This document shows positions 16,280 to 26,719 of a stretch of 64,000 nt of DNA, in pieces. This DNA comes from Bacteroidota bacterium. Lineage in GTDB: Bacteria; Bacteroidota; Bacteroidia; Bacteroidales; Lentimicrobiaceae. The translations under genes and the position numbers were made by a program. The stretch lies in NCBI GenBank assembly GCA_009773455.1, contig WSXU01000002.1:1-64000 (forward strand), read 5' to 3'. Each line of letters begins with the position of its first letter. Within the stretch, counting starts at the first letter, position 1. Under the pieces are notes generated by a model. That model made no database searches, had not been told where the DNA came from, and worked only from the letters and a program-made list of their open reading frames with translations.

Positions 16280-18220
16280 ATGGCTGAATTAAACTCAAAG
16301 ATACCCAAAGGCCCACTGCCACAAAAATGGACCGATTATAAAGCCCACACCAACCTGGTTAACCCGGCAAACAAACGCCGGCTTGAAATCATTGTGGTCG
16401 GCACCGGACTTGCCGGAGCCTCGGCAGCAGCCAGTCTGGCCGAACTCGGTTTTAAGGTAAAGAACTATTGTTATCAGGACAGTCCGCGCCGCGCCCATAG
16501 TATTGCAGCCCAGGGCGGAATCAATGCTGCAAAGAATTATCAGAACGATGGTGATAGTGTTTACAGGTTATTTTATGATACCATCAAGGGGGGCGACTAC
16601 CGCGCCCGTGAGGCCAATGTACACCGCCTCGCCGAAGTCAGCAACAGCATCATCGACCAGTGCGTGGCACAAGGTGTTCCATTTGCCCGTGAATACGGCG
16701 GGTTGCTCGACAACCGTTCATTTGGCGGAGCCCAGGTTTCTCGTACCTTTTATGCAAGAGGACAGACCGGTCAGCAGTTGTTGCTAGGAGCATACAGTGC
16801 CCTGAGCCGTCAGGTCAAAAAGGGCAATGTTGAATTGTTCGCCCGGCATGAAATGCTCGATGTGGTAGTGGTAGAGGGACGTGCCCGCGGTATTATTGTC
16901 CGCAACCTGGTTACCGGAGCCATTGAACGCCATGCTGCCCATGCTGTTGTACTTGCAACCGGTGGTTATGGCAATGTATTTTTCCTTTCGACCAATGCCA
17001 TGGGTTCCAACGCCACTGCTATATGGAAAGCCCACAAAAGGGGCGCATACTTCGGCAACCCATGCTTCACGCAGATTCACCCTACCTGCATCCCTGTTCA
17101 CGGCGATTTCCAGTCGAAACTTACCCTGATGAGCGAAAGTCTCCGCAACGACGGCCGCATCTGGGTGCCGAAAAAGAAAGAAGATGCCGAAAATATCAGG
17201 CATGGGAAACTATTGCCAACCCAGATAGCTGAAGAAGACCGTGACTATTATCTTGAACGCCGCTACCCGGCATTCGGCAACCTCGTACCCCGTGATGTAG
17301 CCTCCCGCGCTGCCAAAGAAAGATGCGATGCCGGATTCGGTGTTGGTGAAACCGGCCTGGCTGTTTATCTTGATTTCAGCGACTCTATCAACCGACTTGG
17401 GAAAGGGGTTATTGAATCCCGTTATGGAAACCTTTTCCAGATGTACGAGAAGATTGTTGACGAAAATCCATATAAAACACCCATGATGATCTATCCGGCT
17501 GTGCATTATACCATGGGCGGCCTGTGGGTCGATTATGAACTGATGACCACCGTTCCGGGACTGTTTGCCATCGGGGAAGCCAACTTCAGCGACCACGGAG
17601 CCAACCGCCTGGGCGCTTCTGCCCTGATGCAGGGGCTGGCCGACGGCTATTTCGTGTTGCCTTATACTATTCAGAATTATCTCTCTGATCAGATCAGGGT
17701 ACCGAAATTCTCACCTGATCTTCCTGAATTCATTCAAACAGAAAAAGAAGCCACCGGCAGATTGCAGCGCCTGTTAAATATAAAAGGAAACCAGACTGTC
17801 GACAGCTTCCACAAACGTCTCGGATTGATCATGTGGGACAATGTAGGTATGGGTCGCAACGAGGCTGGGCTCAAAAAAGCCATTGTTGAAATCGCAAAAT
17901 TGCGTGAGGAATTCTGGAAAGATGTAAAAATACCCGGAACAAATAATGAAATCAATCCCGAACTTGAAAAAGCCGGGCGGGTTGCCGATTTCCTTGAACT
18001 CGGTGAGTTGATGGCCAGGGATGCCCTGAACCGCAATGAATCGTGCGGAGGACATTTCCGTGAAGAATACCAGACACCTGAAGGTGAAGCCCTCAGAAAC
18101 GACGAAGAGTTCAAGTATGCAGCAGCCTGGGAATATACCGGAGAAAACAGTGAGCCTGAGTTGAACAGGGAAGCGCTCGACTATGAGTTTGTAGAAGTAA
18201 AACAGAGGAATTACAAGTAA
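16280..18220 (+). CDS. sdhA: Succinate dehydrogenase/fumarate reductase flavoprotein subunit
   Basis: The catalytic FAD subunit that interconverts succinate and fumarate, 646 residues. It has the dinucleotide-binding GTGLAG at 41-46, the covalent FAD histidine H73 in [11 protein letters not shown], and the HYTMGGL segment of the active site near 412. The C-terminal domain carries [12 protein letters not shown] near 585. Length and layout fit the Bacteroidota/Bacillus type enzyme with a single membrane subunit. Whether it works mainly as dehydrogenase or fumarate reductase cannot be read from the sequence; in anaerobic members of the phylum it is a fumarate reductase (frdA). Confidence 0.97.
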   Translation: MAELNSKIPKGPLPQKWTDYKAHTNLVNPANKRRLEIIVVGTGLAGASAAASLAELGFKVKNYCYQDSPRRAHSIAAQGGINAAKNYQNDGDSVYRLFYDTIKGGDYRAREANVHRLAEVSNSIIDQCVAQGVPFAREYGGLLDNRSFGGAQVSRTFYARGQTGQQLLLGAYSALSRQVKKGNVELFARHEMLDVVVVEGRARGIIVRNLVTGAIERHAAHAVVLATGGYGNVFFLSTNAMGSNATAIWKAHKRGAYFGNPCFTQIHPTCIPVHGDFQSKLTLMSESLRNDGRIWVPKKKEDAENIRHGKLLPTQIAEEDRDYYLERRYPAFGNLVPRDVASRAAKERCDAGFGVGETGLAVYLDFSDSINRLGKGVIESRYGNLFQMYEKIVDENPYKTPMMIYPAVHYTMGGLWVDYELMTTVPGLFAIGEANFSDHGANRLGASALMQGLADGYFVLPYTIQNYLSDQIRVPKFSPDLPEFIQTEKEATGRLQRLLNIKGNQTVDSFHKRLGLIMWDNVGMGRNEAGLKKAIVEIAKLREEFWKDVKIPGTNNEINPELEKAGRVADFLELGELMARDALNRNESCGGHFREEYQTPEGEALRNDEEFKYAAAWEYTGENSEPELNREALDYEFVEVKQRNYK

Positions 18221-18232
18221 AAACCGCTGAAC

Positions 18233-19009
18233 ATGAATTTGACACTCAAAATATGGCGTCAGAAAAACGCCACCAGCAAAGGCAGATTTGTAACCTATCA
18301 GGTGAACGATATTTCGACAAGCAGTTCTTTCCTCGAAATGATGGATGTACTGAATGAATCATTGGTCATAAAAGGAGAAGATCCGGTCGCGTTTGATCAC
18401 GATTGCCGTGAAGGCATCTGTGGAGCCTGCAGCATGTACATCAACGGCCATCCGCATGGCCCTGACAAAGCAGTAACTACCTGCCAGTTGCATATGCGTA
18501 AATTCAAGGATGGCGATACCATCGTAATTGAACCCTGGCGGGCAAGACCATTCCCGGTGCTGAAAGACCTGATTGTTGACCGTACTGCATTTGACAAAAT
18601 CATTCAGGCTGGCGGATATATTTCTGTGAATACCGGCGGTATCCCCGATGCCAATGCCATACCAATCCCCAAAGTGAATGCTGACCTCTCGATGGATGCA
18701 GCGGCCTGTATTGGTTGTGGAGCCTGTGTTGCAGCATGTAAAAATGCCTCGGCCATGCTTTTCGCTTCCGCCAAGGTTTCTCAGTTTGCACTCTTACCAC
18801 AGGGTCGGATTGAAGCTTCTGAAAGAGTACAGGCCATGGTAGCGGAGATGGATAAACAGGGATTTGGCAACTGCACCAATACGGGTGCCTGTGAAGCCGA
18901 GTGTCCCAAGGAAATTTCGATCAGCAACATAGCCCGTATGAACCGCGAATTTCTATCAGCCAAAGTCTGTGCGCCGAAAGTAAAAGAGCAGTCAGGCGGA
19001 GGAATCTGA
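18233..19009 (+). CDS. sdhB: Succinate dehydrogenase/fumarate reductase iron-sulfur subunit
   Basis: Carries electrons between FAD and quinone. The 258-residue protein has all ligands of three clusters: C58, C63, C66 and C84 for [2Fe-2S]; C159, C162, C165 and C224 for [4Fe-4S]; and C169, C214 and C220 for [3Fe-4S]. It follows sdhA by 12 bp and ends the operon; a long hairpin follows 16 bp later. Confidence 0.97.
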   Translation: MNLTLKIWRQKNATSKGRFVTYQVNDISTSSSFLEMMDVLNESLVIKGEDPVAFDHDCREGICGACSMYINGHPHGPDKAVTTCQLHMRKFKDGDTIVIEPWRARPFPVLKDLIVDRTAFDKIIQAGGYISVNTGGIPDANAIPIPKVNADLSMDAAACIGCGACVAACKNASAMLFASAKVSQFALLPQGRIEASERVQAMVAEMDKQGFGNCTNTGACEAECPKEISISNIARMNREFLSAKVCAPKVKEQSGGGI

Positions 19010-19025
19010 AGAAAAACTCCGGTAA

Positions 19026-19062
19026 AACCAAGCCAGCGTTCATAATGAACGCTGGCTTGGTT
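19026..19062 (+). terminator. Long hairpin after sdhB
   Basis: A perfect 17-bp stem (AACCAAGCCAGCGTTCA and its complement) has a 3-nt TAA loop. A T run is missing downstream, so it may end transcription weakly or protect the sdhCAB mRNA 3' end. Confidence 0.6.
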
Positions 19063-19197
19063 CAGCTATAAAAATATACTTTCAAAAACAGTTTTCGGGT
19101 TATTCGGCAATCCGAAATTCTCTTGCAGAGACAGATACTGGCTTCCCGGGCATTCTCCATCTCTGAACGTTTCTGCCATACTGATTCTTTAAAATCG

Positions 19198-19205
19198 TAT
19201 ATTTG
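19198..19205 (+). promoter_or_regulatory. Candidate -7 box for the secreted peptidase
   Basis: TATATTTG matches TAnnTTTG 63 bp before the ATG at 19268. The -33 match is poor (TTTCTG at 19170-19175). Confidence 0.4.
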
Positions 19206-19267
19206 TAACAACAGATGTAATGCCTGATCAGAACTCATTTATCTCGTCTTTTAACTGAAGTCCGAAG

Positions 19268-22200
19268 ATGAAAACACTCATCATACTGCTGCTCACCGTG
19301 TTTTACACCGTGGGCAGTTTTTGTCAGGAGACTGTTCCTTCTACCGGAATGATTGACCATCAGTCAAGAGCTGTCATGGAGAGATATAAATATCCGGGAC
19401 TTGATTTTCCTGATTATCCGCAACTTCAGCTTTCGGCAAAAAGCCGTGAAATTCAGCTCCCACCTATACATGATAATTCAAACCAACCCTACCTGAGACC
19501 GGTTTTCAGACAGCAGGGAGCCAGTTGCGGACAAGCTGCCTCTGTGGCTTATAATTTTTGTTACGAAATTAACCGTCTGCGCGGATTACCATCAGATACT
19601 TCAATTAATCAATATCCTTCCCACTTTGTATGGAATTTTATGAATGGAACACTTCCCTATTATGGTGAAGGGGTCAGTTATTTTCACACTTTCGATGTAC
19701 TTTATGATGCAGGCACCCCGACAGAAGATTATTTCGGCCCGATATTTCTCGATGACCGGTATTACTGGATGGATGGATATGAAGGGTATTACCAGGCAAT
19801 GCACAACAGGGTTTCAGGAATGAATTCCATCCATGCCGGAACCCCTGAGGGCCTGGTCATCCTAAAGCACTGGCTGCATAACCATCTTGACGGGTCTATG
19901 ATTGGTGGGGTAGCCAACTATTATGCCGGAATGCCCTATTTACCCCATGCCCTGCCTGAAGGTACCCCTGAAGCTGGCAAACTTGTTCAGATAGAGTTTG
20001 AACAACTTGCCACTCATGCATTAACCATTGTCGGATACAATGACTCTATCCGTTACGATGTGAATAATGACGGACTGTATACAAATAACCTGGACATAAC
20101 CGGCGATGGCACTGTAGATATGCAGGATTGGGAGATCGGCGGACTCAAATACGTTAATTCATATGGTACCGATTGGGGCGACTCAGGGTTTTGCTATATG
20201 CTTTACCGGACACTGGCACTCAAATACGGACAGGGCGGCATCTGGAACAATTCTGTACATACCCTCCGGCCCGACACTGCCTATCGTCCGCTCTTAACCA
20301 TCAAAGCAAGGGTGAAGCACAACAAAAGGGGAAGAATCCGGATCACTGCGGGGATAAGTGCAGATACAGCGTGCTATTATCCCGAAAAAACACTCTCCTT
20401 TTCAGTTTTCAATTTTCAGGGACTTGATTATTATATGGCAGGGAATACAGGTCCTGATGGCAAATCACTTGAATTCGGGCTTGACATTACCCCTTTGCTG
20501 AACTTTTTCAAACCCGCATCTCCTTCAAGGATTTTTCTGATTGTTGATGAAAATGATCCGGATGGTACAGGGGATGGTATGATGGAGAATTTTTCCGTAA
20601 TTAATTACACGGATCAGAAGGCTACAGAATTTGAATGTACCGACACCCCGCTATCACTTCTGAACAATGACAGGACCCTTGCCTCTGTTGTGGTTGATAT
20701 CAATTCAGAACCCATTGCCATTTTGCCTGATACGCCCATTGTAATTGACCCCGGAGCAGGAACCGATGTTCAGTTTTCAGCTACAGGCGGGCATCCGCCC
20801 TACTTATGGAAACTGAAACATATGTATTCGGAAACGGTAAGTCAGACCACTTACAATGTCCCGGCCGGAGAAATTCAAACGCCGACCGATCCGGCCAACG
20901 GATATGCAACCATACCCCTCCCTTTCAGCTTTCCGTTTTTCAGCAGGAATTATGACACACTTTATATGCATGTCAATGGTTATCTGATGTTTGAGAAGCA
21001 GGATATGCCTTATTATTATCTGCTGTTTGACGATTTTTACCTCCGACAGGTCAGAGCGATTGCCTGCTACATGAACAAAGACATGGCTCTTCATCAGATA
21101 GCAGACAATTACCTGACGGTATCCAAATCACCCGATAAAATCAGTTTCAGCTGGAAGATTTCCGGTCTGGATGGACATAACCAGGCTGCATTTACCGCCT
21201 CTGTCTACCCTGACGGAAAAATAGAATTCCACTATGGACCAGCAACCTGTGAGAGGGGTTATTATCCTGTTACCGGATTGGGCAATGGCACCAGGAGTGA
21301 AACAATCTACAGTGAGCAAAGTGGGAAGCGTACATCGGATGGGCAGGTGACGGCCTTTATACCTTCGGGTCTGCCACAGGGCATCTCATTAAGTGAAGAC
21401 GGAGTATTATCCATTGAACCCGAAACAAATCTATTTTCCGACGGCTTAATTATTGAGGTTTCTGACGCTGAGCGTCTGACTACTGAAAAACGTATCCTGG
21501 TCACCACCGGACCGGAAATAGATATTCGTCCTTCAGATTCACTCCGGATTCCGGGACCGGGAGTAACAATGCCATTGCTTGTTGAAATAACTAACCACGG
21601 TAACCTGCCTTCAGGAAGCCTCAACCTCAATATGGTGGCTGCCTCAGCCAATTCAACAGTAAACGGCGGACCGATTTCCGGCATCGTGATTCAACCAGGG
21701 CAATCAATCGTGATAAGGGATGTTTTCAGCATCTCGGTGAATGATACAGTAAGTTCTGTACAGTTGGCCAGAGTTCATGCAACGCTATCTTCAGGTACAC
21801 AGACAATCAGCAGATTCAGGGAATTCAGCATTGGCATCCCGATGGTGAAGGTGTCTCCTCCTGTTGTTGCCGATGACGATAATTTCATGGCCGATCCTGG
21901 AGAAGAAGTGGATCTGGTTTTTACCATTTCCAATTACGGCAATGTATCTGCCGGGAACATCAGGGCAACATTGAACTCAACCGATGCTTTTGCTGCAATA
22001 AATGGAAATCCGGTCAGGGAAATAAATGAACTGAAAGCTTATTCAAAAAAAACAATTTCCTATAGGTTTAAAGTAAATGATGCGGCTCCCCCGGGCCGGC
22101 TAATAGCCGTTCATCTGACACTTGGCAATCCTGAATCTGTGATTTTTGAAGGAAATTTTTACCTCAATCTTGGCAAACCCACCATCCTGTTAACAGACCT

Positions 22201-23296
22201 TGATAAAAATTACAACTCTGCAGTTCATATGGCTGCTGCTCTAAGAGCGCTGAATATCAGCTACGATATTACCCAGAATATCGATTCTTCTCTTTTCGGA
22301 TATGACTACAACTTTCTGTTCCTTGGTCATTACTCAATGAATCATATGTTAACGACCAGAGAGGATAGCCTTTGCACCGGGTTTCTTGATCAGGGCAAAG
22401 GCTTTTACCTCGAAGGAGGTTCGTTTTTTAAATTCAACCTGCCAACAATGCTTCGTACCCGGATGAGAACCCAGGGTGCTTATCAGGCCTGGTTAAACCG
22501 TCCAGACACCCTTGTAGGTATCTCGGGTATGCCAACGGAAGGCATTCAATTCGATTACACCGGTGACTGGAACAGGACAGAAAACCTGCTGGCACTTGAA
22601 CCTGCCCTGCCCTGGTTCAGGGATAAAAACTCCGGACTTGATTTCGTGGTTGGTCTCGATTCGGGGTATTACAAGACCATAGCATCCTCTATCGAGTTCG
22701 GCGGAATTTCCATGTTTAACAGTCCGGGGAGGGAAGAACTGATGAAACGATACCTTGATTTTCTGGGATACGAGACTTCCCCGCTATCGGTGGTTTTTCA
22801 GCCATCCGCGAATCAGATCTGCAAAGGTTCAGGAATTAATTTTCAGCCCATCTCGAGTGGCCTGCCTGTCAGTTATCAGTGGTCTTTCCCTGGCGGGACG
22901 CCATCGGCGTGGGATGGACCTGCACCATATATCAGATACGATGTTCCAGGCACTTATTCCGCCAGTATTACTGTTTCAAATGGATTGGAGTATAATACCT
23001 TTACACTTGAGAATGTGATAATAGTTGATCATTGTACTGACATCGAAGAAATTGATTCTGAGCAAGTCGCAATTTTCCCAAATCCTGCCCGGGAATTTAT
23101 CAACATCTCAAATAGGCGTGGGGGAATAAAAGAAGTATTACTCATTGATCTTCAGGGGAGAATCCTGTTAAGAAAAGATTTTGGTGAAAGCAATTCAACT
23201 GTAATTGTTTCTGTGGAAAATCTGACTCCGGGTCTTTATTTAGTACTGGTTCACGGAGAAACCTGGTGCGGCTCGTCAAAACTGCTGATAAACTAG
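19268..23296 (+). CDS. Giant secreted papain-like (C1) peptidase with T9SS sorting domain
   Basis: A 1342-residue exported protein. A signal peptide covers residues 1-20. The N-terminal domain is papain-like: the oxyanion glutamine and catalytic cysteine lie in RQQGASCGQAAS (C87), the catalytic histidine is H250 in ATHALTIVGYND, and the asparagine is N297 in VNSYGTDWGDSG. Between H250 and N297 sits a dockerin-type calcium loop (D276 to D287, DITGDGTVDMQD), preceded by a second DxNxDG segment. The middle holds beta-rich Ig/CARDB-like regions, then a PKD-like domain (about 1195-1250, with SYQWSFPGG). The last ~75 residues start with VAIFPNPAREFINIS and form a type A T9SS C-terminal domain, which directs passage across the outer membrane. 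It is a single-gene unit. Peptidase activity is inferred from the intact triad. Confidence 0.9.
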   Translation: MKTLIILLLTVFYTVGSFCQETVPSTGMIDHQSRAVMERYKYPGLDFPDYPQLQLSAKSREIQLPPIHDNSNQPYLRPVFRQQGASCGQAASVAYNFCYEINRLRGLPSDTSINQYPSHFVWNFMNGTLPYYGEGVSYFHTFDVLYDAGTPTEDYFGPIFLDDRYYWMDGYEGYYQAMHNRVSGMNSIHAGTPEGLVILKHWLHNHLDGSMIGGVANYYAGMPYLPHALPEGTPEAGKLVQIEFEQLATHALTIVGYNDSIRYDVNNDGLYTNNLDITGDGTVDMQDWEIGGLKYVNSYGTDWGDSGFCYMLYRTLALKYGQGGIWNNSVHTLRPDTAYRPLLTIKARVKHNKRGRIRITAGISADTACYYPEKTLSFSVFNFQGLDYYMAGNTGPDGKSLEFGLDITPLLNFFKPASPSRIFLIVDENDPDGTGDGMMENFSVINYTDQKATEFECTDTPLSLLNNDRTLASVVVDINSEPIAILPDTPIVIDPGAGTDVQFSATGGHPPYLWKLKHMYSETVSQTTYNVPAGEIQTPTDPANGYATIPLPFSFPFFSRNYDTLYMHVNGYLMFEKQDMPYYYLLFDDFYLRQVRAIACYMNKDMALHQIADNYLTVSKSPDKISFSWKISGLDGHNQAAFTASVYPDGKIEFHYGPATCERGYYPVTGLGNGTRSETIYSEQSGKRTSDGQVTAFIPSGLPQGISLSEDGVLSIEPETNLFSDGLIIEVSDAERLTTEKRILVTTGPEIDIRPSDSLRIPGPGVTMPLLVEITNHGNLPSGSLNLNMVAASANSTVNGGPISGIVIQPGQSIVIRDVFSISVNDTVSSVQLARVHATLSSGTQTISRFREFSIGIPMVKVSPPVVADDDNFMADPGEEVDLVFTISNYGNVSAGNIRATLNSTDAFAAINGNPVREINELKAYSKKTISYRFKVNDAAPPGRLIAVHLTLGNPESVIFEGNFYLNLGKPTILLTDLDKNYNSAVHMAAALRALNISYDITQNIDSSLFGYDYNFLFLGHYSMNHMLTTREDSLCTGFLDQGKGFYLEGGSFFKFNLPTMLRTRMRTQGAYQAWLNRPDTLVGISGMPTEGIQFDYTGDWNRTENLLALEPALPWFRDKNSGLDFVVGLDSGYYKTIASSIEFGGISMFNSPGREELMKRYLDFLGYETSPLSVVFQPSANQICKGSGINFQPISSGLPVSYQWSFPGGTPSAWDGPAPYIRYDVPGTYSASITVSNGLEYNTFTLENVIIVDHCTDIEEIDSEQVAIFPNPAREFINISNRRGGIKEVLLIDLQGRILLRKDFGESNSTVIVSVENLTPGLYLVLVHGETWCGSSKLLIN

Positions 23297-23350
23297 CCGG
23301 CATTCCTCCAAAACCATTAATTTAGCGGCTAAATCTGAGCAGACTACCAA

Positions 23351-24496
23351 ATGAAATTCAGAGATATTACAGGACAGGAAGTAATTAAAGAGAGGCTCAG
23401 GCGCTCGGTCAGGGATAACAGGGTCAGTCATGCCCAGCTGTTTCTGGGACCGGAAGGATCGGGCAAACTGGCCATTGCACTTGCCTATGCACAATATATA
23501 AACTGCACTCAGCGCACGGATGACGATTCCTGTGGGATTTGCAGTTCCTGTCTGAAATATGAAAAGATAATTCATCCTGACCTTCATTTTATATACCCGG
23601 TAGCGAAAACAAAAGAAGTTGAAGACAAACCCCTCAGTAAACTTTTTCTCACCCACTGGAGAAATATGATTATTGAAAAAAGGGCTGTTTTCGGACTTCA
23701 GGACTGGTACCAGCAGATCGGACTGGAAAACAAACAGGGCATAATCAATGCGGAGGACTGCAATGAAATCATTCGTACCCTGAGTTACAAATCCTATGAA
23801 TCAGAGTATAAGGTAATGATCATATGGATGGTAGAAAAACTATTTCATGCCGCTGCGCCAAAAATCCTGAAAATCCTGGAAGAACCACCAGACAAAACAC
23901 TTTTCATCCTGATCTCAGAACAGGCCGATATGGTGCTGCCTACCATTCTCTCAAGGACCCAGCTGGTAAAATTCAGCCGGTTAAGCGATCCTCAGCTTGT
24001 TGAAGCACTGAAGACCCGTACCTCCTGCACCGACAATGACGCCAACCAGGTTAAGTACCTGGCAGATGGCAACCTTAATGCTGCTATAAAAATCCTGGAA
24101 ACGGGCGAAACCGACCAGGCAAATTTTGAATTCTTCAGGTTATGGATGAGGCAGTGTTTTAGAAATGATATCCGGGAAATCAGCAGAATGACATCAGATT
24201 TTACATCCCTGGGCCGCGAAAAGCAAAAAAGCCTGATGGCCTATGCATTAAAGATCATCAGGTTCTGCATTCACAACAGGATAGGAAACCACCAGCAAAT
24301 CAGGACTGACGGTGACGAACTTAAATTTATTCGCGATTTCACGCCATTTATTCATCCCCTGAATGCAAACCGGCTCAACGAAGAGTTCAACAAGGCTTAC
24401 TACAACATTGAAAGGAATGGTAATGCAACAATTATATTCATGGATCTGTCTTTACAGTCAATGAAATGGCTGAAAATCAAGTCGAAAACAACCTGA
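23351..24496 (+). CDS. holB: DNA polymerase III delta' subunit
   Basis: A clamp-loader subunit of the replicative polymerase. The 381-residue protein has a Walker A-like GPEGSGK at 33-39 and the zinc module C52-x8-C61-x2-C64-x2-C67 typical of delta' and gamma/tau. An ILEEPPDKTLFILI sensor segment and SRTQ follow near 175-210; the C-terminal third is helical and poorly conserved. It starts 54 bp after the peptidase gene and is followed, after 232 bp, by ricT, gldH and pbp1A. The holB-ricT link is common in bacteria (holB-yaaT in Bacillus). Confidence 0.93.
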   Translation: MKFRDITGQEVIKERLRRSVRDNRVSHAQLFLGPEGSGKLAIALAYAQYINCTQRTDDDSCGICSSCLKYEKIIHPDLHFIYPVAKTKEVEDKPLSKLFLTHWRNMIIEKRAVFGLQDWYQQIGLENKQGIINAEDCNEIIRTLSYKSYESEYKVMIIWMVEKLFHAAAPKILKILEEPPDKTLFILISEQADMVLPTILSRTQLVKFSRLSDPQLVEALKTRTSCTDNDANQVKYLADGNLNAAIKILETGETDQANFEFFRLWMRQCFRNDIREISRMTSDFTSLGREKQKSLMAYALKIIRFCIHNRIGNHQQIRTDGDELKFIRDFTPFIHPLNANRLNEEFNKAYYNIERNGNATIIFMDLSLQSMKWLKIKSKTT

Positions 24497-24625
24497 AACC
24501 CACTTCAGGCCAGAAAAGTCCGGGAGCTTTTTTCAATATTGCATCGGGTGATTTATCAGTAAAGTCAATCCACTGATCAGGCTATGCCCCTGATGGAATT
24601 CTGGATTATGTAACACAAAAAAGTG

Positions 24626-24633
24626 TAAATTTG
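24626..24633 (+). promoter_or_regulatory. Candidate -7 box for ricT-gldH
   Basis: TAAATTTG matches TAnnTTTG in the 232-bp gap after holB, about 95 bp before the ricT ATG. There is no convincing -33 element. Confidence 0.35.
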
Positions 24634-24728
24634 TACCATACAGTGAGTGACGATACTGACCGTTCACAATCAACATATTACATCCCTGAAAACATAGTAA
24701 TAAGGGATCTGCTTAAAACAATTCTGAA

Positions 24729-25841
24729 ATGGAAGAAGCCGACAAAATATCACCCGATAAAAATCACTTTATTTCAAGGGGCTGTTGTCATCAACCCAGT
24801 CTGATCCATAAGAACGATGATATTTACACACATGGATGCAGCAAACTCGACACCTTTAACTGGATGCGTTTTATCCCGCTTCCCGAAGGACAGATCCCTT
24901 TCGACTGCATCGAAGTAAGGTTTAAAAACAACAGGAAAGATTTTTACAGGAGCAATGCAGAACTTGACCTGCATGTAGGTGATGTTGTAGCAGTGGAAGC
25001 AAACCCCGGACATGACATAGGAATTATCTCACTGACAGGCGAAATTGTGCGTCTGCAGATGAAAAAAAAGAATATTGATCCGCATCGTGAGGATATCCGA
25101 AAAGTATACCGGAAAGCCCGTCTGAGTGATATTGAAAAATGGATCACAGCGGTTGAAAAGGAAGACAATGCATTATATCGTTCCCGCGTAATTGCATCCG
25201 GGCTTAGCCTTAAAATGAAATTGAATGATGTTGAATACCAGGGCGATGACACTAAGGCTATCTTTTTTTATACTGCTGATGAGAGAGTCGATTTCAGGGA
25301 GCTGATTAAACTGCTTGCCGATGAGTTTAAAATCAGGATTGAAATGCGTCAGATCGGCGCCAGGCAGGAAGCTTCCAGACTTGGTGGTATAGGAACCTGC
25401 GGCAGGGAACTTTGCTGTTCAACATGGCTAAGCAGTTTTAATACGGTAAGCACCAACGCAGCAAGAATTCAGCAATTGTCTCTGAATCCTCAAAAACTTG
25501 CCGGGCAGTGCGGCAAACTGAAATGCTGCCTGAACTACGAATTTGCGGCATATGCAGAAGCTCTGAGGGGATTCCCTCCCGATGATGTCCTTATCAACAC
25601 CAGGAAAGGCGAAGCTTTTCCGCAAAAAACAGATGTTTTTGCAGGCATCATCTGGTATGCTTATAAATCCGATCCGAACAACCTGATGGCGATTCCTGTT
25701 GAACAGGTTAAGGTAATCATCGAAAAGAACAAAAAGGGACAAGCGATTGATAAACTGGAGGATTACGCCCGTAAACTTGAGAAAAAGACCGAATTCGAGA
25801 ATGTCGTAGGTCAGGACGATCTGAACCGGTTCGATAAATGA
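24729..25841 (+). CDS. ricT: PSP1 domain protein, RicT/YaaT homologue
   Basis: In Bacillus, RicT forms a complex with RicA and RicF that carries iron-sulfur clusters and influences mRNA maturation by RNase Y. The 370-residue protein has the PSP1 core (about 95-290) and two conserved cysteine motifs, CGRELCC (224-230) and CGKLKCC (261-267). Three more cysteines (C19, C20, C37) lie in an N-terminal extension also seen in Bacteroidota homologues. The C-terminal tail is charged. Neither ricA nor ricF is in the window, so the exact role in this phylum is open. The gldH-like gene follows 100 bp later. Confidence 0.9.
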   Translation: MEEADKISPDKNHFISRGCCHQPSLIHKNDDIYTHGCSKLDTFNWMRFIPLPEGQIPFDCIEVRFKNNRKDFYRSNAELDLHVGDVVAVEANPGHDIGIISLTGEIVRLQMKKKNIDPHREDIRKVYRKARLSDIEKWITAVEKEDNALYRSRVIASGLSLKMKLNDVEYQGDDTKAIFFYTADERVDFRELIKLLADEFKIRIEMRQIGARQEASRLGGIGTCGRELCCSTWLSSFNTVSTNAARIQQLSLNPQKLAGQCGKLKCCLNYEFAAYAEALRGFPPDDVLINTRKGEAFPQKTDVFAGIIWYAYKSDPNNLMAIPVEQVKVIIEKNKKGQAIDKLEDYARKLEKKTEFENVVGQDDLNRFDK

Positions 25842-25941
25842 TGCATTACTGGCAAGTCCTCACAATATTCGGAAGTTAAAACGTTTTAGTGCAATCCAGG
25901 AATCACAAACCATTTTGTAATTTTCAAACCTCGTTGACCGG

Positions 25942-26445
25942 ATGATATTAAGGTTTTATAATGATTTTCGTCAACTCATATCCTGCATGGGTTTTATAGG
26001 ACTGGTGCTCACTTTCTCATCATGTGATATGAATAAGTTTTATGATGAAAACATGAGTCTGGAGAACGATGAATGGCCGAAAGATAAAGCCATGGCATTC
26101 AAAATCAATGTGCAGGATACCATTGGCACCTACAGTTTTTTTATTAATGTCAGAAACAATACTTCATACCACTACAACAACATCTGTTTTTTTCTGACTA
26201 CAGAATTTCCCGGAGGCGGTATGTCGCGCGACACCATTGAATGCCTGCTCGCAGCGAAAAATGGAGAATGGCTGGGCAAAGGAAGCGGACGTTACCGTGA
26301 CAACAGAATACCGATCCGAAACAATATCCGTTTCCCACGTTCAGGAACATACACCCTCAGCCTGAATCAGGCTATGCGTGAAGATGTGCTTAAAGGCATC
26401 TCAGAAGCAGGAGTCAGGCTTGAAAAGGAAGAAAAAAACGAATAG
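25942..26445 (+). CDS. gldH: GldH-like gliding motility lipoprotein
   Basis: GldH is an outer-membrane-linked lipoprotein needed for gliding in Flavobacterium and conserved in many non-gliding Bacteroidota. The 167-residue protein has a hydrophobic signal ending in the lipobox-like TFSSC, with C28 as the lipidated cysteine. The body has the typical pattern of this family: FYDENMSLENDEWPKD, a beta strand set, and GKGSGRYRDNRIPI near residues 112-126. The ricT-gldH-pbp1A order supports the call. An internal ATG at codon 16 is an alternative start. No other gld genes are nearby. Confidence 0.85.
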   Translation: MILRFYNDFRQLISCMGFIGLVLTFSSCDMNKFYDENMSLENDEWPKDKAMAFKINVQDTIGTYSFFINVRNNTSYHYNNICFFLTTEFPGGGMSRDTIECLLAAKNGEWLGKGSGRYRDNRIPIRNNIRFPRSGTYTLSLNQAMREDVLKGISEAGVRLEKEEKNE

Positions 26446-26719
26446 AATAACCTGCCTGATCTCCATGAACCTGACCTGATTGATTATTCAATTTACGGGA
26501 GGGTGGCAAACATATCAGGAGGAAATCAGAATCCAATATCTTGAACATCAATTTATTGACTGTATTATAAAACTAATTTTCTTACCAACAGGAACAAACA
26601 GCTTCAGAAACGATTTTTACATGTTAAATCCATCAGGAACAGAAATTCATGAAGCAATACCTGATTATTTCTGGTAAACAGATTCTGCAAGTAAGAAATT
26701 TCATTTTCACAACATCCCA

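Noticed and set aside
26480-26677. 65-codon plus-strand frame between gldH and pbp1A
   Set aside because: It begins at TTG, has no ribosome binding site and no recognisable features; too weak to call.
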